Positions 23,363 through 36,884 of a stretch of DNA of 64,000 nt are shown one piece after another. The stretch covers positions 23,793,095-23,857,094 of the forward strand of contig CANTUZ010000010.1 in the NCBI GenBank assembly GCA_947846985.1, read 5' to 3'. The position numbers were made by a program, and so were the translations under genes. Source of the stretch: Fratercula arctica (lineage: Eukaryota; Chordata; Aves; Charadriiformes; Alcidae). The first letter of the stretch is position 1. Every line of letters begins with the position of its first letter. The notes under the pieces were generated by a model. The model was not told the DNA's origin. It was given only the letters and a program-made list of their open reading frames with translations, and did no database searches.

Positions 23363-26300
23363 CTGAGGAGAGAAAAGTTTTGTATAAATATATGTACCTG
23401 ACAGTGTAAGGCAGTAATGCTTTCCGAACGGCAAATGGTCTCCAGCCAGGGTGTCTGATTCACTTCAGTACCTGAACCACTGCAAGTTTTCAGCTCAGGA
23501 AATTAAAGTAGTGCTGATTTTAGTGATTCCTTCAGCCAGGAATGGGAATAACTGAACTGATTAGAAATTACCTAAAGTTGCAAATAGAATAAAAAGATTA
23601 AAGAAGAACTGACAAGTTAGGCATGTAGGCATGCTGGTCTTATCTTTTTCAGCCAGATTTTTTTGTTTTCCTCCATCCTCCTGGGTAAATAAGAATTATC
23701 GAGTGTTACTTTGATTAGCCTCTGGTCAAAAGCTCCTGAAGGAAAGAGGAGGCTCAGCCATGCGCTGTTGCTCAGTCAGTTACACATTATTGTACCCTGT
23801 TAAGCAGAAAGGCTAAACCGAGGACTAGGAAGTCCACGGGATTCCATCTGAAAGGAGCAAACCAGTGCACAGCAAGGTGCTCTTTGAGGTGAGCAAAGAT
23901 GCCTTGCACAACATGACAGGACATTACTGAAGACCCGGCACAACTAATGTTGCAAAACCAGGCGCAGGAAACAAAAACTTCAGTGTAAGATGGCAACAGA
24001 TTTTACAACTAACAAACTGGGTTAATTTCTTCTCTGTAGACTACTACAGCCCCAGGACAGAAGAATACTTTTCTACCCCTTAGGGGCAAACGCCAAGTAA
24101 ATGTCAGCATTCCTTCCTGTCTGAGGTTACATTACGGTAAGTAGTGTCTCCACACACACTTCCTTTTTGGACGCCTTTTCACAATTTGACAACTTAATAT
24201 ATAATGGGGAAAAACTTGACACTTTTTACCAGAAGAAAATTTGCTTCTTTCTTTTATAAAATACCTCTACTATACAACTTCTCAGCGTGTGCAAACCACA
24301 CAGGCCAACAGGCTTTCCTGGAGCCGGAAAATAAAAAAAGCACCTTTGCTGTTCGTACTACAGAGATAAAAGATACCTCAATCTGAGTACGTTTGTTTTA
24401 GGAAGAAAGCCATTATTCAAGGGTAGATGGATTTAGCAGCAGAGTCAGGTACAGGATTATCTGCCCTCTCAGTATTTTCCATAAGTGTTCTGAACATTGA
24501 GCATCCCAGGAGAAAACATCTGAACTAAACACTTTATTCTTAGCTTGGTCAGACAGCACTTGATACAGCCTTCAACCAAGCATTAACAAACGAAGTCAGC
24601 TTTCCATTGCCCAGGATAAGGGGGGATGGGAATAGCCAGAGAAGGGGAAAACGCCGAGCACAGAAACCCTGCTGCACAGAGGCAAAAGCCCAGTGTGTCT
24701 GCATGGTGCTTTGCAGTGCTCTGCGTTCTGGGAATACTCTTAGCTGGAGTACAGAGGCAGCCCCATAAGAAACCCCAGCTGACAAATCTCTCAAAGCAGA
24801 AGGGATCACAGTAGGTGTAATATGTTACTCTTTCACCAGTTACCCCTCCTGAACCGCTGCTATCATCAGCTCCCTGGCTCTAAGTCTTGCAGAGCTAGAG
24901 CTTCAGCCCAAATCTGCAAGTTGTGGATCCCAGCTGGCTCCTGAACGCTCCTCCAGCTCCTCCAAAGCCAGCTTCCCAGCGTCCCAAGTTCCAGGAACAC
25001 AAAGCAGATGCATCAGCAATGGCTCTGAACAAAGCTGGCAAAGGCTCAGCAGGTGAATTAGCTTGGGGTCTGAACTACGCAAAAACCTATGTACTACTTT
25101 CAGGTCTGAGCCTGGGATTTCTGTATGGATAACTTGTTACCTGAATAATCTACTCATAGAAAATAAAACATTAACTGTAAACATTAACCAGAAGAAAGGC
25201 CAATTTTAGTGCCTACACTGTAATTCAGAGGTCAAAAATTAACCTATCCTACTTACAAATGCTATTTGCAACATACCCCATACAGAGTTTGAAATCCTGT
25301 CCTCTAAAGTTTTGCCTGTGTGTATTCCTCTTCACTTTGCAGCATCCTCATGCATTCCCCAAGAGCCACTTCTGCAAAGAGTATAAAGATGATACTCTCC
25401 AGGAAATCAGACTTGACTCTCTAGAGGCTGTCCAACATACGCAATATACTTAGTTAGACAAGACTGTCCGCACATACACAGCACTTCAAAACCAAACTGT
25501 TACTGACCGTAATACTCATCACCCTCAACCTTAACTCTGAGCTCCAACAAATAGGCCATAGCCTGCCCCAAAAAGGCTAATGCTAGTTTACTTCAAGCAC
25601 AGAGGCAACAGCTTTCAACAAATTTCAATGAATTTAAAAGTTTCACCTTCCAGAAAACCAAGGTTTGTTGTTCATCTGCACTTTAGGTGCCTAGATTTAA
25701 AATGAAAAGGCAAGTACAGCTGCTCACAGCTGATAAGGCCTCCTGCTACTGGCATCTATTTATATCCATGATCCAGAGTAACAAACCCACGTACTTTAAA
25801 CAACTGAAGCAACTGTTAGATAAAATATGAAAATGGGAAGATGGAACTAGAAGGCACCTCCTATACTATATAAATCCCTTCCCCATAAATCAAGAAAAAG
25901 CACATTCAGGTGAAGGTAATAAAAGATCCATACTGTCTCTGAAGATCAATTGGCAAAGCAGAGAATCTCAAAAACAATTTCCAAGTCAGTACATGATAGC
26001 AACTCCTGACAGCGTCTTGTTGGCTCCCATCTGAACGCTGGGGTCAGCACCTCTGCCAAGCCAGTTATGTCTTTTGACTGAGGTCACAAACATGCTGTGT
26101 TGTGTACAGGCATCTTCTGCTGCTCAGGAGCAGAGGCATCGCAGAGCGACATATGGGAGCATGGATTTAGTGTTTGCTTTAACCTCACACAATGCCTGAT
26201 TTGTGGGTTTACAAGGCATAGATGGAAAGACAAGCTGAAGTCTCAGGAAATAAAGAAGAAGCAGTCGGTCCTATGGGGCTAGGCCTAAGAGAGAGAGCAA

Positions 26301-28598
26301 ATATGAAAGAAGACAATGAAGGAGGATGGAACGCAAGTATGCTTCCACCTATGGCCATGATAGCTTGGCCCAGAGCTGATGTGACTCCTACAGACGATAC
26401 TCAGCCCAACTGAGTCTGAAAACCCCTGCATAAGAGGACATCACAACTCACACATACACAGTTATTATATTGCATTGAGATATTGCTTATAGGAGAAGAA
26501 ACTGCAGTTTGTCCTGTACTCATCTGCAACATATTGCTCAGTGGGTTATCCAAAGGCATACTACAGAGGAGGGTTAATAGCTTCAGGGTACAGTTCCACA
26601 AGGAGAATAAACCAATATGTTAGCGGCTACCAGCAAAAAAAGCAGACCCACATCCCTGGCTATTCACAGCACACTGATCCAAATAACTAATCCACCAAAA
26701 AATTATTATCAGTGGGTCAGATTTATGAGCTGATCGAATGCACCCTGCAGCTGCTTGATTGCAGGAACTGAAGCAAGACAGAAATGCCACGACTGTGGCA
26801 GATGAGATCAACACCGACCTTTCCAGGAGAAGCACAGTCTGAGATCACCTTTCACAGAACAGGATCTGTATTGTACAGACCAGACGGGAACGCAGGGGAT
26901 ATAGAGGCTGGCTAGAGAATGGCCTGGTCCGTTAGACCACGTTTTTGTGTGTGTGTCAAGTCCTAAATCTCAAGAATCACTATGCAACTGAGACACTGGT
27001 TATTTCCATCTAGGCTTTTAAACTGTAAAATGGTAACAAACTTTGAATATATTCTAGGATTCAAAACCCCAAACAAGAGTGAAATGCAAGCAGCATTTTC
27101 AAAAGCTCTCCCTAGTGTGCCCTCCTGTTTATTCTACACTGCCTCTCTGCTGCAAAAAAATTTAACTTTTATTTAAACCAGAAGCAAATGCCACTTTCAA
27201 ATATCCCTTCCCCTGCTTCTCTCCTTTTTCCTCTACTGATAGAATAAAAATCCAGTATCACAGCTGGGGAAGAGCAATATAGAGCCAACAAAAGACAATC
27301 AGACTGGGTTGGGAGGGATGTATTCTGTAGAGTGCTACAGCTCTGGACAAGACGAAAGGAGAGGATTTCACAGGGACAAATCTGAAATAGCCAGCAGCTG
27401 GCCTTGAGGCATACGCCACACAAATCCATCCAACTACAAGGGACATCCCTCGTGTTGCACCCAAATTTGACTCCATCCCACACTAGTTTGCTATTTCTAG
27501 TCTTTATGGTAAAATTGACATCAAACACCTATTCAGAAATCAAAAGTTAGAGGGAATAGTATTTACATTAGAGATTAATCCCACTTTTTCTCATGCCTCC
27601 TGCACTATATTTTATTTTACAATTTTTCCATTTTGATTCCGTGTTCCAAATTTGGATTATGGCAAAACAACAGGAACTTCAGTTGCTATGCATAATGTAA
27701 AATAAACAAAATAAATAAAAAGTCTCACCTCTGAGAATCCAACACTCTACATCTATAGATAATGTAAGCACCTACTACGTGCATGATGTTTAGGCACAAA
27801 AAATCAGGCAGAAAATCAGTCTCAGAGGCTGACCAAGGTAATTTTAAGTATACAGCATGCCAGACGCAACAGAGTGACTTGGACAGGGATTACAGGCAAA
27901 AGCAAACGCACAGTACCTGAAATTGTCACATTTTTTCCAGTCAAACCCTCACAAGTATTTGGCAATTATTCAAATCTCCCCATCACCGATGAGCAGTAAT
28001 ACTGCACATCTGAGTCTTCTAACTAGCAGCCACAGAGTTTATGGAGCAGCCGCTCTGCCAGGTGAGGGAAAATGATTGCCTGTTGTGCTGACCTAGCACA
28101 GAAACACATTTTGTCTCAGCTGGAAATTGTTCTTACACAACCAGTGCTCTCAATACACGAGAAAATAGCTTAGATACCCGATATCATAGATTTTAATATT
28201 CTGACTGTGGATATGGCCATCAAAATCCCCACTGCCTCTCATTCCTCACACACTTAATATGTTGATTTAATTATGTGCCTGTAATTCAGTTTACATTTTA
28301 CAGGAGGCAAAAGGTAGAGGGATTCTAGTAAATGACACTTGAGATAAGAGAATGAGCACCTGGAGAGCATGATGCTCATTCTTTGCATATAGACCAGCCT
28401 ATAATAAAGGGCTTAAAAATTCACTTGACCAGACCAGATAGGAAGCTTTGGCAAAAGCTAAACTAAAATTAATTTTCCAAAGTACAAATCAGTGAAGAGC
28501 TGTCTTTGTAAATTCGTGGACGACAGACAGCCTCAGTCTGCTGCTGTGCTCGAGGCTTTTTCCCCAGCTGCAGTGAACAAAGCTTTGCCAGTCCTCAC
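23363..28598. other. Long non-coding stretch
   Basis: AT-rich intron-like sequence. It includes a short TG repeat at about 26945-26956 and many chance frames of 60-120 codons (the longest minus 27169-27528). Donor-like sites near 25130 and 27725 on the minus strand would give exons of only 9 and 24 bases. No repeat family or gene was recognised. Confidence 0.45.
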
Positions 28599-28684
28599 CG
28601 ACTGGGGCACCAGGCAGCAGGGACAGGAGCAGAGATGAAGTAAACCAGCTCCATCAGTTCCATCCCGCACCACCTGGGAAAGCT
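28599..28684 (-). CDS. Weak candidate exon
   Basis: On the minus strand CCTGGGTTTCCGTTCAG precedes 86 bases ending at CAGTCG followed by GTGAGGACT. Two frames are open: one reads ELSQVVRDGTDGAGLLHLCS, the other SFPRWCGMELMELVYFISAP. The acceptor is short in pyrimidines and the two-frame openness is what a GC-richer patch would give. No family is recognised. Confidence 0.18.
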
Positions 28685-31600
28685 CTGAACGGAAACCCAG
28701 GCACTGGTCGCTGAGGAAAAGGTGAAGTAAAACATCTAGCAAACAGAAGGAGGTTTAGAGCTGGATCTTCCTCCAGCTGCCTGTAAGTAAAGAGCAGCCA
28801 GGAGGCTTTAGGGCCAGATAAGAAAATGACAAGCTCTGGCTACAGTTCAAGATGTGAAAGGAGGAGGGGAAAACGATGGTACCAGAAGAAAAGTACAGTA
28901 GCAAAAGACTGCAGGGAGGAACCAGCACATTTATAGAAGAGGTAAGCTGTAAAAAGAAAGGGCCAGACAGACAAGAAGTCCAATGTAACACTGGGAAAAT
29001 ACAGAAAACAATTTCGATACCCTAACAGCCACTAAGGGACAACTTGAATGAAATGGGAATAAAAGACAAAACCAAGGGATTACAAATCATAACCAAATGA
29101 AGAAAAGTCAAATTATCCAGCAAATTTTCTAGTCTTAGTGCAACAATTAATTAGATCCATATTCTTCTGCAGAATTAGTAACTTCTCCATGTGATCAAGC
29201 ACTCTTTGTCAAAGACAGACAACAAGAAAGTTAGAATAATACATTTGACAGATTTATTTTACTTCCCTTCAAACCAGCTGTAGCATTAATTGAGATGTCA
29301 TTTAAATATATTAAACAAGAAAGTTAGCTAGCAATGTGTTCCATGGGCTTAATCAGCAATACAGAATTACTCCATTCCTGTATGCCACAGGAGGCATGTC
29401 AGTTAAGGTGCTCTTCAGCCCCCCTAATTGCTGGATACAGTATCACTATCTGCTGATGTTCCTCATGCTGTCAATTTTTGTCCAAAAATACCATTTATGC
29501 ATAACATTACTTCCTAGGATCAAAGATACCAGGCAGAGGGGCACGACAGACTGCCCGCATCCAAGGTCTCCTGTGCTACGTGACAGACACCTCAGGATCA
29601 GTGATGCTTTATTGCCACAGAGGCTGCGGAAGCCTGAACAAATTCACTGATGGGAAATCACTGAGTCCGATGGCAAGGGACAATGCTGCCACTCTGGAAT
29701 TCCTTCATTTTGCTGCATTTTTAAACCCAACTTATTTTTGAGGCTTAGGGAAGATGTTTCAGAAAGAAATGCAACAGATTCAGAAAGCTTAGATTTGAAT
29801 AAATAGTTGAAGTTGACATTAAATCACGTAACATTTGGGTGTTTGCATTTTGCTTTTAGTGTTTGTACTTCATACAAGATAAAGGACAGGTCTCAGGTGT
29901 GGCCGGCTATTGGAGAACTCAGAAAGAGTGAATTCAAGAAACAAAGAAAGAATGAATATGAGAACTAGACTCTACAATCAAAACCTAAGAGAAAGGGCAA
30001 AATCTTCGGGATTTCCATAGCTGGGGAATTCATGGCATTTTGCCTTTCTAGAAAAATATAAACAGTAGTATACTAATAAACCATGTCAGCAGCAGTCAAC
30101 CTTCAGAATAGCAGAAAAAACATTGTAAGAGAACAGTATGTACCAGGAAGGATCACTGGATTATAGAAGCCACCACCTAAGCACCAATTTCTGAAGCCAG
30201 GAGGTATTTCTAGGCATAATAAAGAAAAAAAAAGTCAGCTTTGGTGGTTGATAGTACTGATCACAGTATATTCATGAAAATCTTGGAATTCATTAAACAC
30301 CTGAGCAACACTTTACAGGGGAGCAGTTACAAAACTGGTATTTTGCAACTCTGAATCTAAAATGAGTGGGACATTAAAAAATTTTCCAAGAATAATTTAA
30401 CCAAAGACGAGATGGAATGAAACGGAGAAGCTACCAGAAGTGTCCAAATAATAAAATTTATTGTTGTTGTTAAATCAGTCCAATTCTCATTAGGGAAAAA
30501 CATAAAAACAAAAAAATCTCAACAACCCAAATCAAGTAAAGGTCAATCTTGGTGGGGGAAAGAGAAGGAGGCATCTCAGACAGCAAAGTGAATCTAAATA
30601 TATCCATGTTGAAAACTGGAAGATCTTTTTTCAGAAGTTGAAACGTGTCAGAAATACCCAGAAAACCTTTTGACAACCACTAAAATTATTAGCGTAACAA
30701 TCTTCACAAATCCTACAAGAGTGGGAAAGAAAGATTGGAGATTTCATCTCATACAAACTCACAAGCAGGTAGGAGTATAGTTTTTTCACAGAGAAGGCAG
30801 TATCTAAATCAAAAAACCCCAGCAGGTTAACAGAATAAATGGAAATACACATGCAAGCCTTGATGCTGATGCTGTTTCAGCTTACTCAAAATCACCATGT
30901 CAAAACAGATGCGTACCCTTTCCCCTATCCCTTACAAATGTAACATGAAGCTCAGTGCCTATGAAGAAGTTAATCCCAAACTACAGTATCATTCTCTGTC
31001 CCAACGGACCTCCCCCCTTTTTTTCCCCCCTCATATCACTTTCTCTCAACTCCATCTGACATGGGCGATGCATTTATGGTATAGAGAAGTTGCTTCAGTG
31101 GCGTGTTTTTGAAAATCTAAGTTTTTGCAGTACTCCAGGAAATCAAAGTCCTGCACATTATCTCATATGACTAAAAGTGACGGGTAATCAGGTTGCTATG
31201 CGTGCATCCCTCTAAGGAATATCTAGCTTTGGAGACAAAAATACTACTACAATCTTTACAATAAACTAATTAAAGAATGGGATGGTATATTCATACATAT
31301 TTCATATACATATATCTATTTTTATTTTGTATGTATTGACACGCACACATGCCTCTCTGACGCAGGAATTAAAAATTCCCTTTTAACATACCAGTGGCTG
31401 AAAAGCTAACACATTAGTATTTTGGAAGTGGCTTGCAAAACAGGAAAAGCAATGCCACAGTAGGAAAATTCCAGCAGGGAGACAACAATCCAACAACAAA
31501 CAGGACATAAAGCAACAAACGGAAAGCGAACTCTTGAGGAGTAAGACAGATTCACAAGCTGTTGGTGGTGGAGTGGAAAGATGTATTTGTTTAGCAAGCT

Positions 31601-32551
31601 TAGGAACATACAGAAGATGTGGAAATATTTATCAGTGCAATGCTCTGAAAAGACATACTGAAAGAAAGAGCCCACAATCAGTTATCAAGCACAGCTTTTC
31701 AAAAGCATCCAGAACAAATTTCCAGATATGACCTTAAACAAATGGAAATGCCAGCTGCTAAAGTATACCACCAGCATTCATTTCTATGCTGGTACAGTCC
31801 TGACACAGCGAGGTTTAGCAGAAAGCTCACAAAAATACTTCCCCTCTCCCAACAAGTATATGTTCAGGGAATGGAAAAAATGTCTGAACTTAAATTCTAA
31901 AGCCATAAAATTTACTAACCATTACTTCCAGAAGCAAAATCCACACACCTATCAAACAATGCCAGGTATTCACTTCTCCCAAAATCTATTCGGTGGTCAT
32001 CAGTCACAACAACTCCTCCGGTAAAAAGGACAAGCTTAAGCCTTTCAGCATAAGCTGAAAATTCTTCTGATCCCCTCTAAAACCATAGTTATCTTGCATG
32101 AAAAGTAATAAATCGCAACAAAGAAATATTTTCTGTGTAATTTTACAGTGCTATTGTTTTGATTTTTCTGCTTTGTAGCTCCATTTCATGCACTTCAGCA
32201 GTATCCCCAACATCACATTTCAACCCTAGGCCTATCGAGATCCACGATTCCACATATTTGTTATTAAAAGGTACCTTATTCAGAAAGCTGTTTTGACACT
32301 GCACTAGTAATACCGTGCGTAGGCAACCAGTGCATACGGGGACTGTTAGAATCCCACTAAACACAGACTCTCCTGATAACTTCAGCATCGCAGCCAGGAA
32401 ACCAGGCATGTCAGACTGCAGCAAAGAAATTCCACTTCTCGAGTGACATGGCACTAAGATGAAGCCTAGAAGAAGTATATACAATAAAAACAGCTTCTGC
32501 TAGAGCATGCATTGTATTCATTCATTCCTTACCTTTCCCTTTGCATTGCAG
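28685..32551. other. Long non-coding stretch
   Basis: AT-rich intron-like sequence with T/A-rich patches near 31290-31340. No repeat family or gene recognised. A minus-strand acceptor/donor pair near 31385 encloses only 6 bases. Confidence 0.45.
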
Positions 32552-32653
32552 AGGTTACATCACCCCTCGAAACACAGTGATAAGCAGGAGCAAGTCTCGT
32601 ACACGAATCTTTCTTTCTCTGGGTGCTTTGGGGAAGCAGGAGCGTTCACTCAA
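32552..32653 (+). CDS. Weak candidate exon, plus strand
   Basis: The plus strand has a strong acceptor (TTACCTTTCCCTTTGCATTGCAG, last 20 bases CCTTTCCCTTTGCATTGCAG) followed by 102 bases (34 codons, phase 0 to 0) and a donor (ACTCAA followed by GTGAGCATT). The frame begins RLHHPSKHSDKQEQVSYTNL and is rich in polar residues. The same acceptor tract read on the other strand is also a good donor (GGGAAAG followed by GTAAGGAATG), so one of the two signals is fortuitous. No family is recognised. Confidence 0.25.
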
Positions 32654-35286
32654 GTGAGCATTCATGCCTCAGCCAGCTTGAGGACAAGGCTCTGCACTGA
32701 AGTCCTTAAGACCTTCTCACAGCTGCTGATTTCATCCACGGAGCTGAAAGAGCATCTCAGCAGGACACTGCCAGCCTCCTTTTCAGCTCCCTCTCGCTGA
32801 CTGCCAGTCTCTGGCAAGTGAAATGTCAAGAACCAGGCAGGGGCGGTGTTTGGAGAAGGAGGGATAAGAGATTCTCACCATCCATCAACCTCAAAACCTA
32901 TTCAGCCGACAACTTGAATTGAACTGGCATTTCATTCTCCATGGTAACAAAAGATGGAAGGAGGTTGGAAAAAGAGAGGAGAGAGAGAGGGGACAGAGCC
33001 GGGAATATCTGATGCTGAAGAAGCAGGGAAAGTTGTAAACTTTGCAACTTCTGTTTGCTGTGCAAGTTGCATGTAGAAAAGGGAAAAGCCCTTTCCTTTT
33101 GCCTGCACAGTCCCCAAGACAAGCTGTCCCACAGCCATGATGCGGTGCCCTTTCTGTGAGCAGGGTATTGATGTGAGGGGAGGAAATCCCTTATTCTGCA
33201 CCAGTCCTCCCCAAAGGAAAGACAAATGCCTCTCGAACACTGGGAATCAGAGAAAGCTGCAGACTATTGCCCCACAGAAAACAGAACTGCCTGAAAGGGA
33301 AAAGAAAGACACTGTCGTTCCGTGTATAGTACTTCACGTCTACAGATCGAAGCCACTGATGCCGACTCGGTCTGTGTGCCAGCACTGACCACAAACTGGA
33401 GCAGAGAATTAGCATTAGCCCCTTTTCCTGCTTTGCATCTCGTGTGGAAGTAAATGTTTGTTACTTCTATTATGCTGAAATATACACACAGAAGAGAATC
33501 ACACAGAGAAACGGGGTATTTCTTTTTTTCCAAGGCACACCAAAATGAAGCACGGAAGCAGCCAGACTTAAAATTCGGGCAGCACCTTTGCTGAGCTCAC
33601 AGGAGCTTGTGAGTTCTTATTAACATTTCAGGCCTGGCCATCTTCTGAACTTTTTTTCTGCTATTTTACATTCATAACTTGAGCTGTCACAGCCAGAATG
33701 TGCACAACAGGGAAATTACATTTGGATTCATGCACGTTTGTGTTCCAAGCTGGCCCCATGCAGCTCCTGAAAGAGTCTCTGGCTAAAGCACTTATGCAAG
33801 ATAACCAAACAAAAGCCTGAAAAGCTCTGCAAATCCTGGCTGCTGCCGCTGCCATCTTATTTCTTTCTCAATTCTTTATACAGATTCTTTCCTGAAGGAC
33901 ACATTTAAATCTCCCTCCCCCACCCAAACCCACCACCTCTCAATTCTGAGTTTGTTCTCACTTTTGTATTGCATACGGGATATGCTGTTGAGGTATTTTT
34001 TTTACAGCCTTATCTATACAGTGAGCTTTTTGTTAAAGTTGCAGAGCTGTCCCAGTAGTCCTCATGTATCAGCAAATATATTTAAAAATCACAGTTTTTT
34101 TAACAACTATCTCTTCTTCTTCATTGTTCCCATTTGAATTTTGGACATTTGGCTTTCAGTTTCTTACCTAAGTCTTTATTTACCATTCATGACATTGCAA
34201 CCCATAAGGCATGTTAATACCTGCCCGTGTCCACTGAACTTCAGCCTTTATCCACCACCAACCATTTCAAAGCTGTGTAGATACATTCTTGCTTTTGACA
34301 AATACTTTCCTCCTCTGAAAAAAATGTGTTTGATTTTCCCCCGTGTCTTCCAAGACCCTAAATCTTCGAGAAACCAAAAGGGAAGCTCAGAGGGAACAAT
34401 ACTGCAGTTACTGTCACTTCACTTCTGTGGCCACTTTCTATTGCTTTTCAACTCATCTTTCCAAGACAGCCTTTTCCTTAGTTAAAGGGGGGCATATTTA
34501 CCTTTTGAAATGTACTTCAGGGACATTTGGTGTAGAAGTACTTTCCTTATTTCCTGAAGAATTCAGCGAGAAAAAGAGAAATGAGACTACTCCATTCTTT
34601 CCCTCCCAGTCAAAGCCAACTGGGAGTGACACACATCAACTGTAAGATGTCAGTCTCCTACAAGCCTAAAGAAGCAAATAAATGCTGTTAAATGCATCTG
34701 CACAATCAGATGAATTTGGTTCTTTTCACTTACTTGTGAAGATATTTCAGAATTCCAAGGAGATATTTCCATCCCCTTTAAAATTTATTCTACCCACATC
34801 TATTAAGATGAAGATATTTAACAGAAAAAGCTTTTTATGTTCCTTTCTTAGAACAATCTTAGAGTACTCTGTTATTTTGCTTTGTTATGGGAGCATAAAA
34901 AGGAAAGAAGGTATTTTTGCCACTTGTCACAAAGCAGGACCATCTTCTCTGCACTTGCTGTTCACTGAGTTTCACCTTGATCCTCTTGAAGGTTTGAAAG
35001 CACTGCTGTTTATCTGTAGCTGAGGGAAGGGATTTTCTTTCTCTCTGAAGTTGATTCTAACGTACTTCAAAGACTTGCCGTCTACTAACATCATCCACTT
35101 GTCCTCCTGTGATCCAGAAACTATACCCATAGAAATGGAGAGCTTTCCCAAATCCGTTCTAGCAGCATGCTTTGGGCAAGGGGGAAGACACTGACAATGT
35201 TACCAATATTCAGAAATGTGCCAAAAAGCACCGCAAGAGCAGAGAGCTGTACCAACTGTACTGTCCTACTGTGTGTTTTCCTACAG
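32654..35286. other. Non-coding stretch
   Basis: Several chance frames on both strands around 32900-33500. A strong minus-strand donor near 34161-34168 (ACTTAG followed by GTAAGAAAC) has stops in all three frames upstream, so any exon there would be non-coding. No repeat recognised. Confidence 0.45.
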
Positions 35287-35395
35287 CCACCAGAAAGTGA
35301 ATGTGGATGTGTCTCACCAAAGAGATACACATTTTGGAAACGAATCTACTATGAATTGGCTAAAGCTAGCATCTCAAAAGGCACCCTACTGAGAG
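35287..35395 (+). CDS. Weak candidate exon, plus strand
   Basis: The plus strand has a good acceptor (TACTGTGTGTTTTCCTACAG) before 109 bases ending at CTGAGAG followed by GTACTG. The open frame begins PPESECGCVSPKRYTFWKRI and continues with YYELAKASISKG, starting in phase 0 and ending in phase 1. It is the most protein-like plus-strand candidate but has no recognised domain. A minus-strand donor-like site (CTTTG followed by GTGAGACAC) lies inside it. Confidence 0.25.
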
Positions 35396-36770
35396 GTACT
35401 GAAGTGAGGAGAGAAGCATGCCCACGCAGAAACAAGGTCCTATCCAGCTTCCCAAAATGGAAGAATAAATAGTACAGCACAGCCAGCATTCAAAGGACTG
35501 CCCACCATGTGTGCCTGCCATGCAATAATGAAAGCTGGAATACAGCAATAGCTTCAGGCTGGCTGAAAAAGAAACTGACTTTGGTTCCGATCAAGCTTGG
35601 TGGTCTCCACACAGCTCTCATGTTACAAAAGCTGCCAGTTTTACAGAGAAGTGAACCAGTGGTGAACCTCACCAGTGGGACGGCACGGGCAGTGGCACGT
35701 CACAGCATCCTATATTGCACCTGCTCGGGGAACAAACAGAGCTTCTGCTGCCACAGCTGTGAACCCAGAACTAAATTCACTTTTTTCAAGTAGATGCCTG
35801 CTCTGAAAACCTTGTCATGCCTACCAAGAAAATTAACACATGAAGTATGCTTTAACCGCACTATGATTTAACAGTAGAACACTTTACTACGGCTATTCCC
35901 TGATGTACCACATTAAAATAGGGAAATGAACAATCCTGTTCTATATTACAAGACGACAATAAGTACATTAAAACTTAGCAAATATGCCATGTTTTGAGTT
36001 AGGTATCCATCCACCAACCAACACAGTTGAGACTGAGCCAGAATTTAGAGTGTCCAAGAGAAGATGTCTTGAAAGATGTTTTAATACAACAGAGAGAGAT
36101 ACCCCAGCCCCAGACTGACTCGCCTGACACATGAAAACGGTGGAGACCAAATACTCTCCTGTTCCTGCTCACAAACTTGAGGGAAGCTCAGTCAATCAGA
36201 TACTCCATATCCACAGAGACTGATACGATGCCCTAAATTAACACAATGGCAAAAAACCCTAGCTAAAAGCCAGAACAGCAGAGAGACTGGCAGGGCAGCC
36301 ACGCCTGACACTTAACACGAGTCACTGTTCACGAAGATGCTTTTCTGGTCCTCAGTGCCCTCTTATTTCACATAAACCAGAACCCTTCAGCCCCAGAACG
36401 ACGACACCAGAGAAGGAAAGAGGGCATTTATCAAGTTGACAGGGCAAAAGACTCAAGTCCAGCAATCTCCACCCAGGCCAACAGCTACTCCACTGAATAC
36501 CATGGGGAAAACCAGGCAACGTCTCAGGCTTCTACACCTCTGAAGCTTCAATTCAGATTTACTTTTTTTTAAATGAATTTTTACTTCTGGGATTAAACAG
36601 CACATTAATTTATCATCACCATCTGAGGAATAAACACTAGTTTTGATTTCAGGGCAGAAATCACTCACCATCACAGAAATAATTTATGCAGCTGTTAGGT
36701 TAACAGCTCTGCAGATCCTGTCAATGTCAGAAGTTCATCTGCTGCGGGAAATGAACATTTATTTTTTGGT
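35396..36770. other. Non-coding stretch
   Basis: No gene or repeat recognised. A strong minus-strand donor near 36661-36668 (GTGATG followed by GTGAGTGA) would close an exon of only 23 bases from a fair acceptor. Confidence 0.45.
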
Positions 36771-36884
36771 TTATGTTCCCAATTTCATCCCAGCTAAACA
36801 AAAGACAATTTCTAATAAACATGGCAAAAGAACTACAAATTTACTCTTATGAGCATCATGGAATAAAACTCGTATTTTACCTGG
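36771..36884 (-). CDS. Weak candidate terminal exon
   Basis: On the minus strand a very good acceptor (TTCTTTCTCACTTATGCCTTTCAG, last 20 bases TTTCTCACTTATGCCTTTCAG minus its first base) opens directly into 37 in-frame codons and a TAA stop. The reading starts PGKIRVLFHDAHKSKFVVLL. A donor (CCAG followed by GTAAAATAC) sits 4 bases after the acceptor. No family is recognised and the frame may be chance. Confidence 0.18.
   Translation of the reverse strand, partial: PGKIRVLFHDAHKSKFVVLLPCLLEIVFCLAGMKLGT

Noticed and set aside
25125..25155. 9-base micro-exon (minus) before GTAACAAG
   Set aside because: No evidence beyond the two splice-like words.
34161..34247. Strong minus-strand donor with a fair acceptor
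   Set aside because: All three frames between the sites contain stops, so it is not a coding exon.
36881..36884. 4-base micro-exon between a strong acceptor and a strong donor
   Set aside because: Exons this short are very rare. The pairing is more likely a chance overlap of signals.
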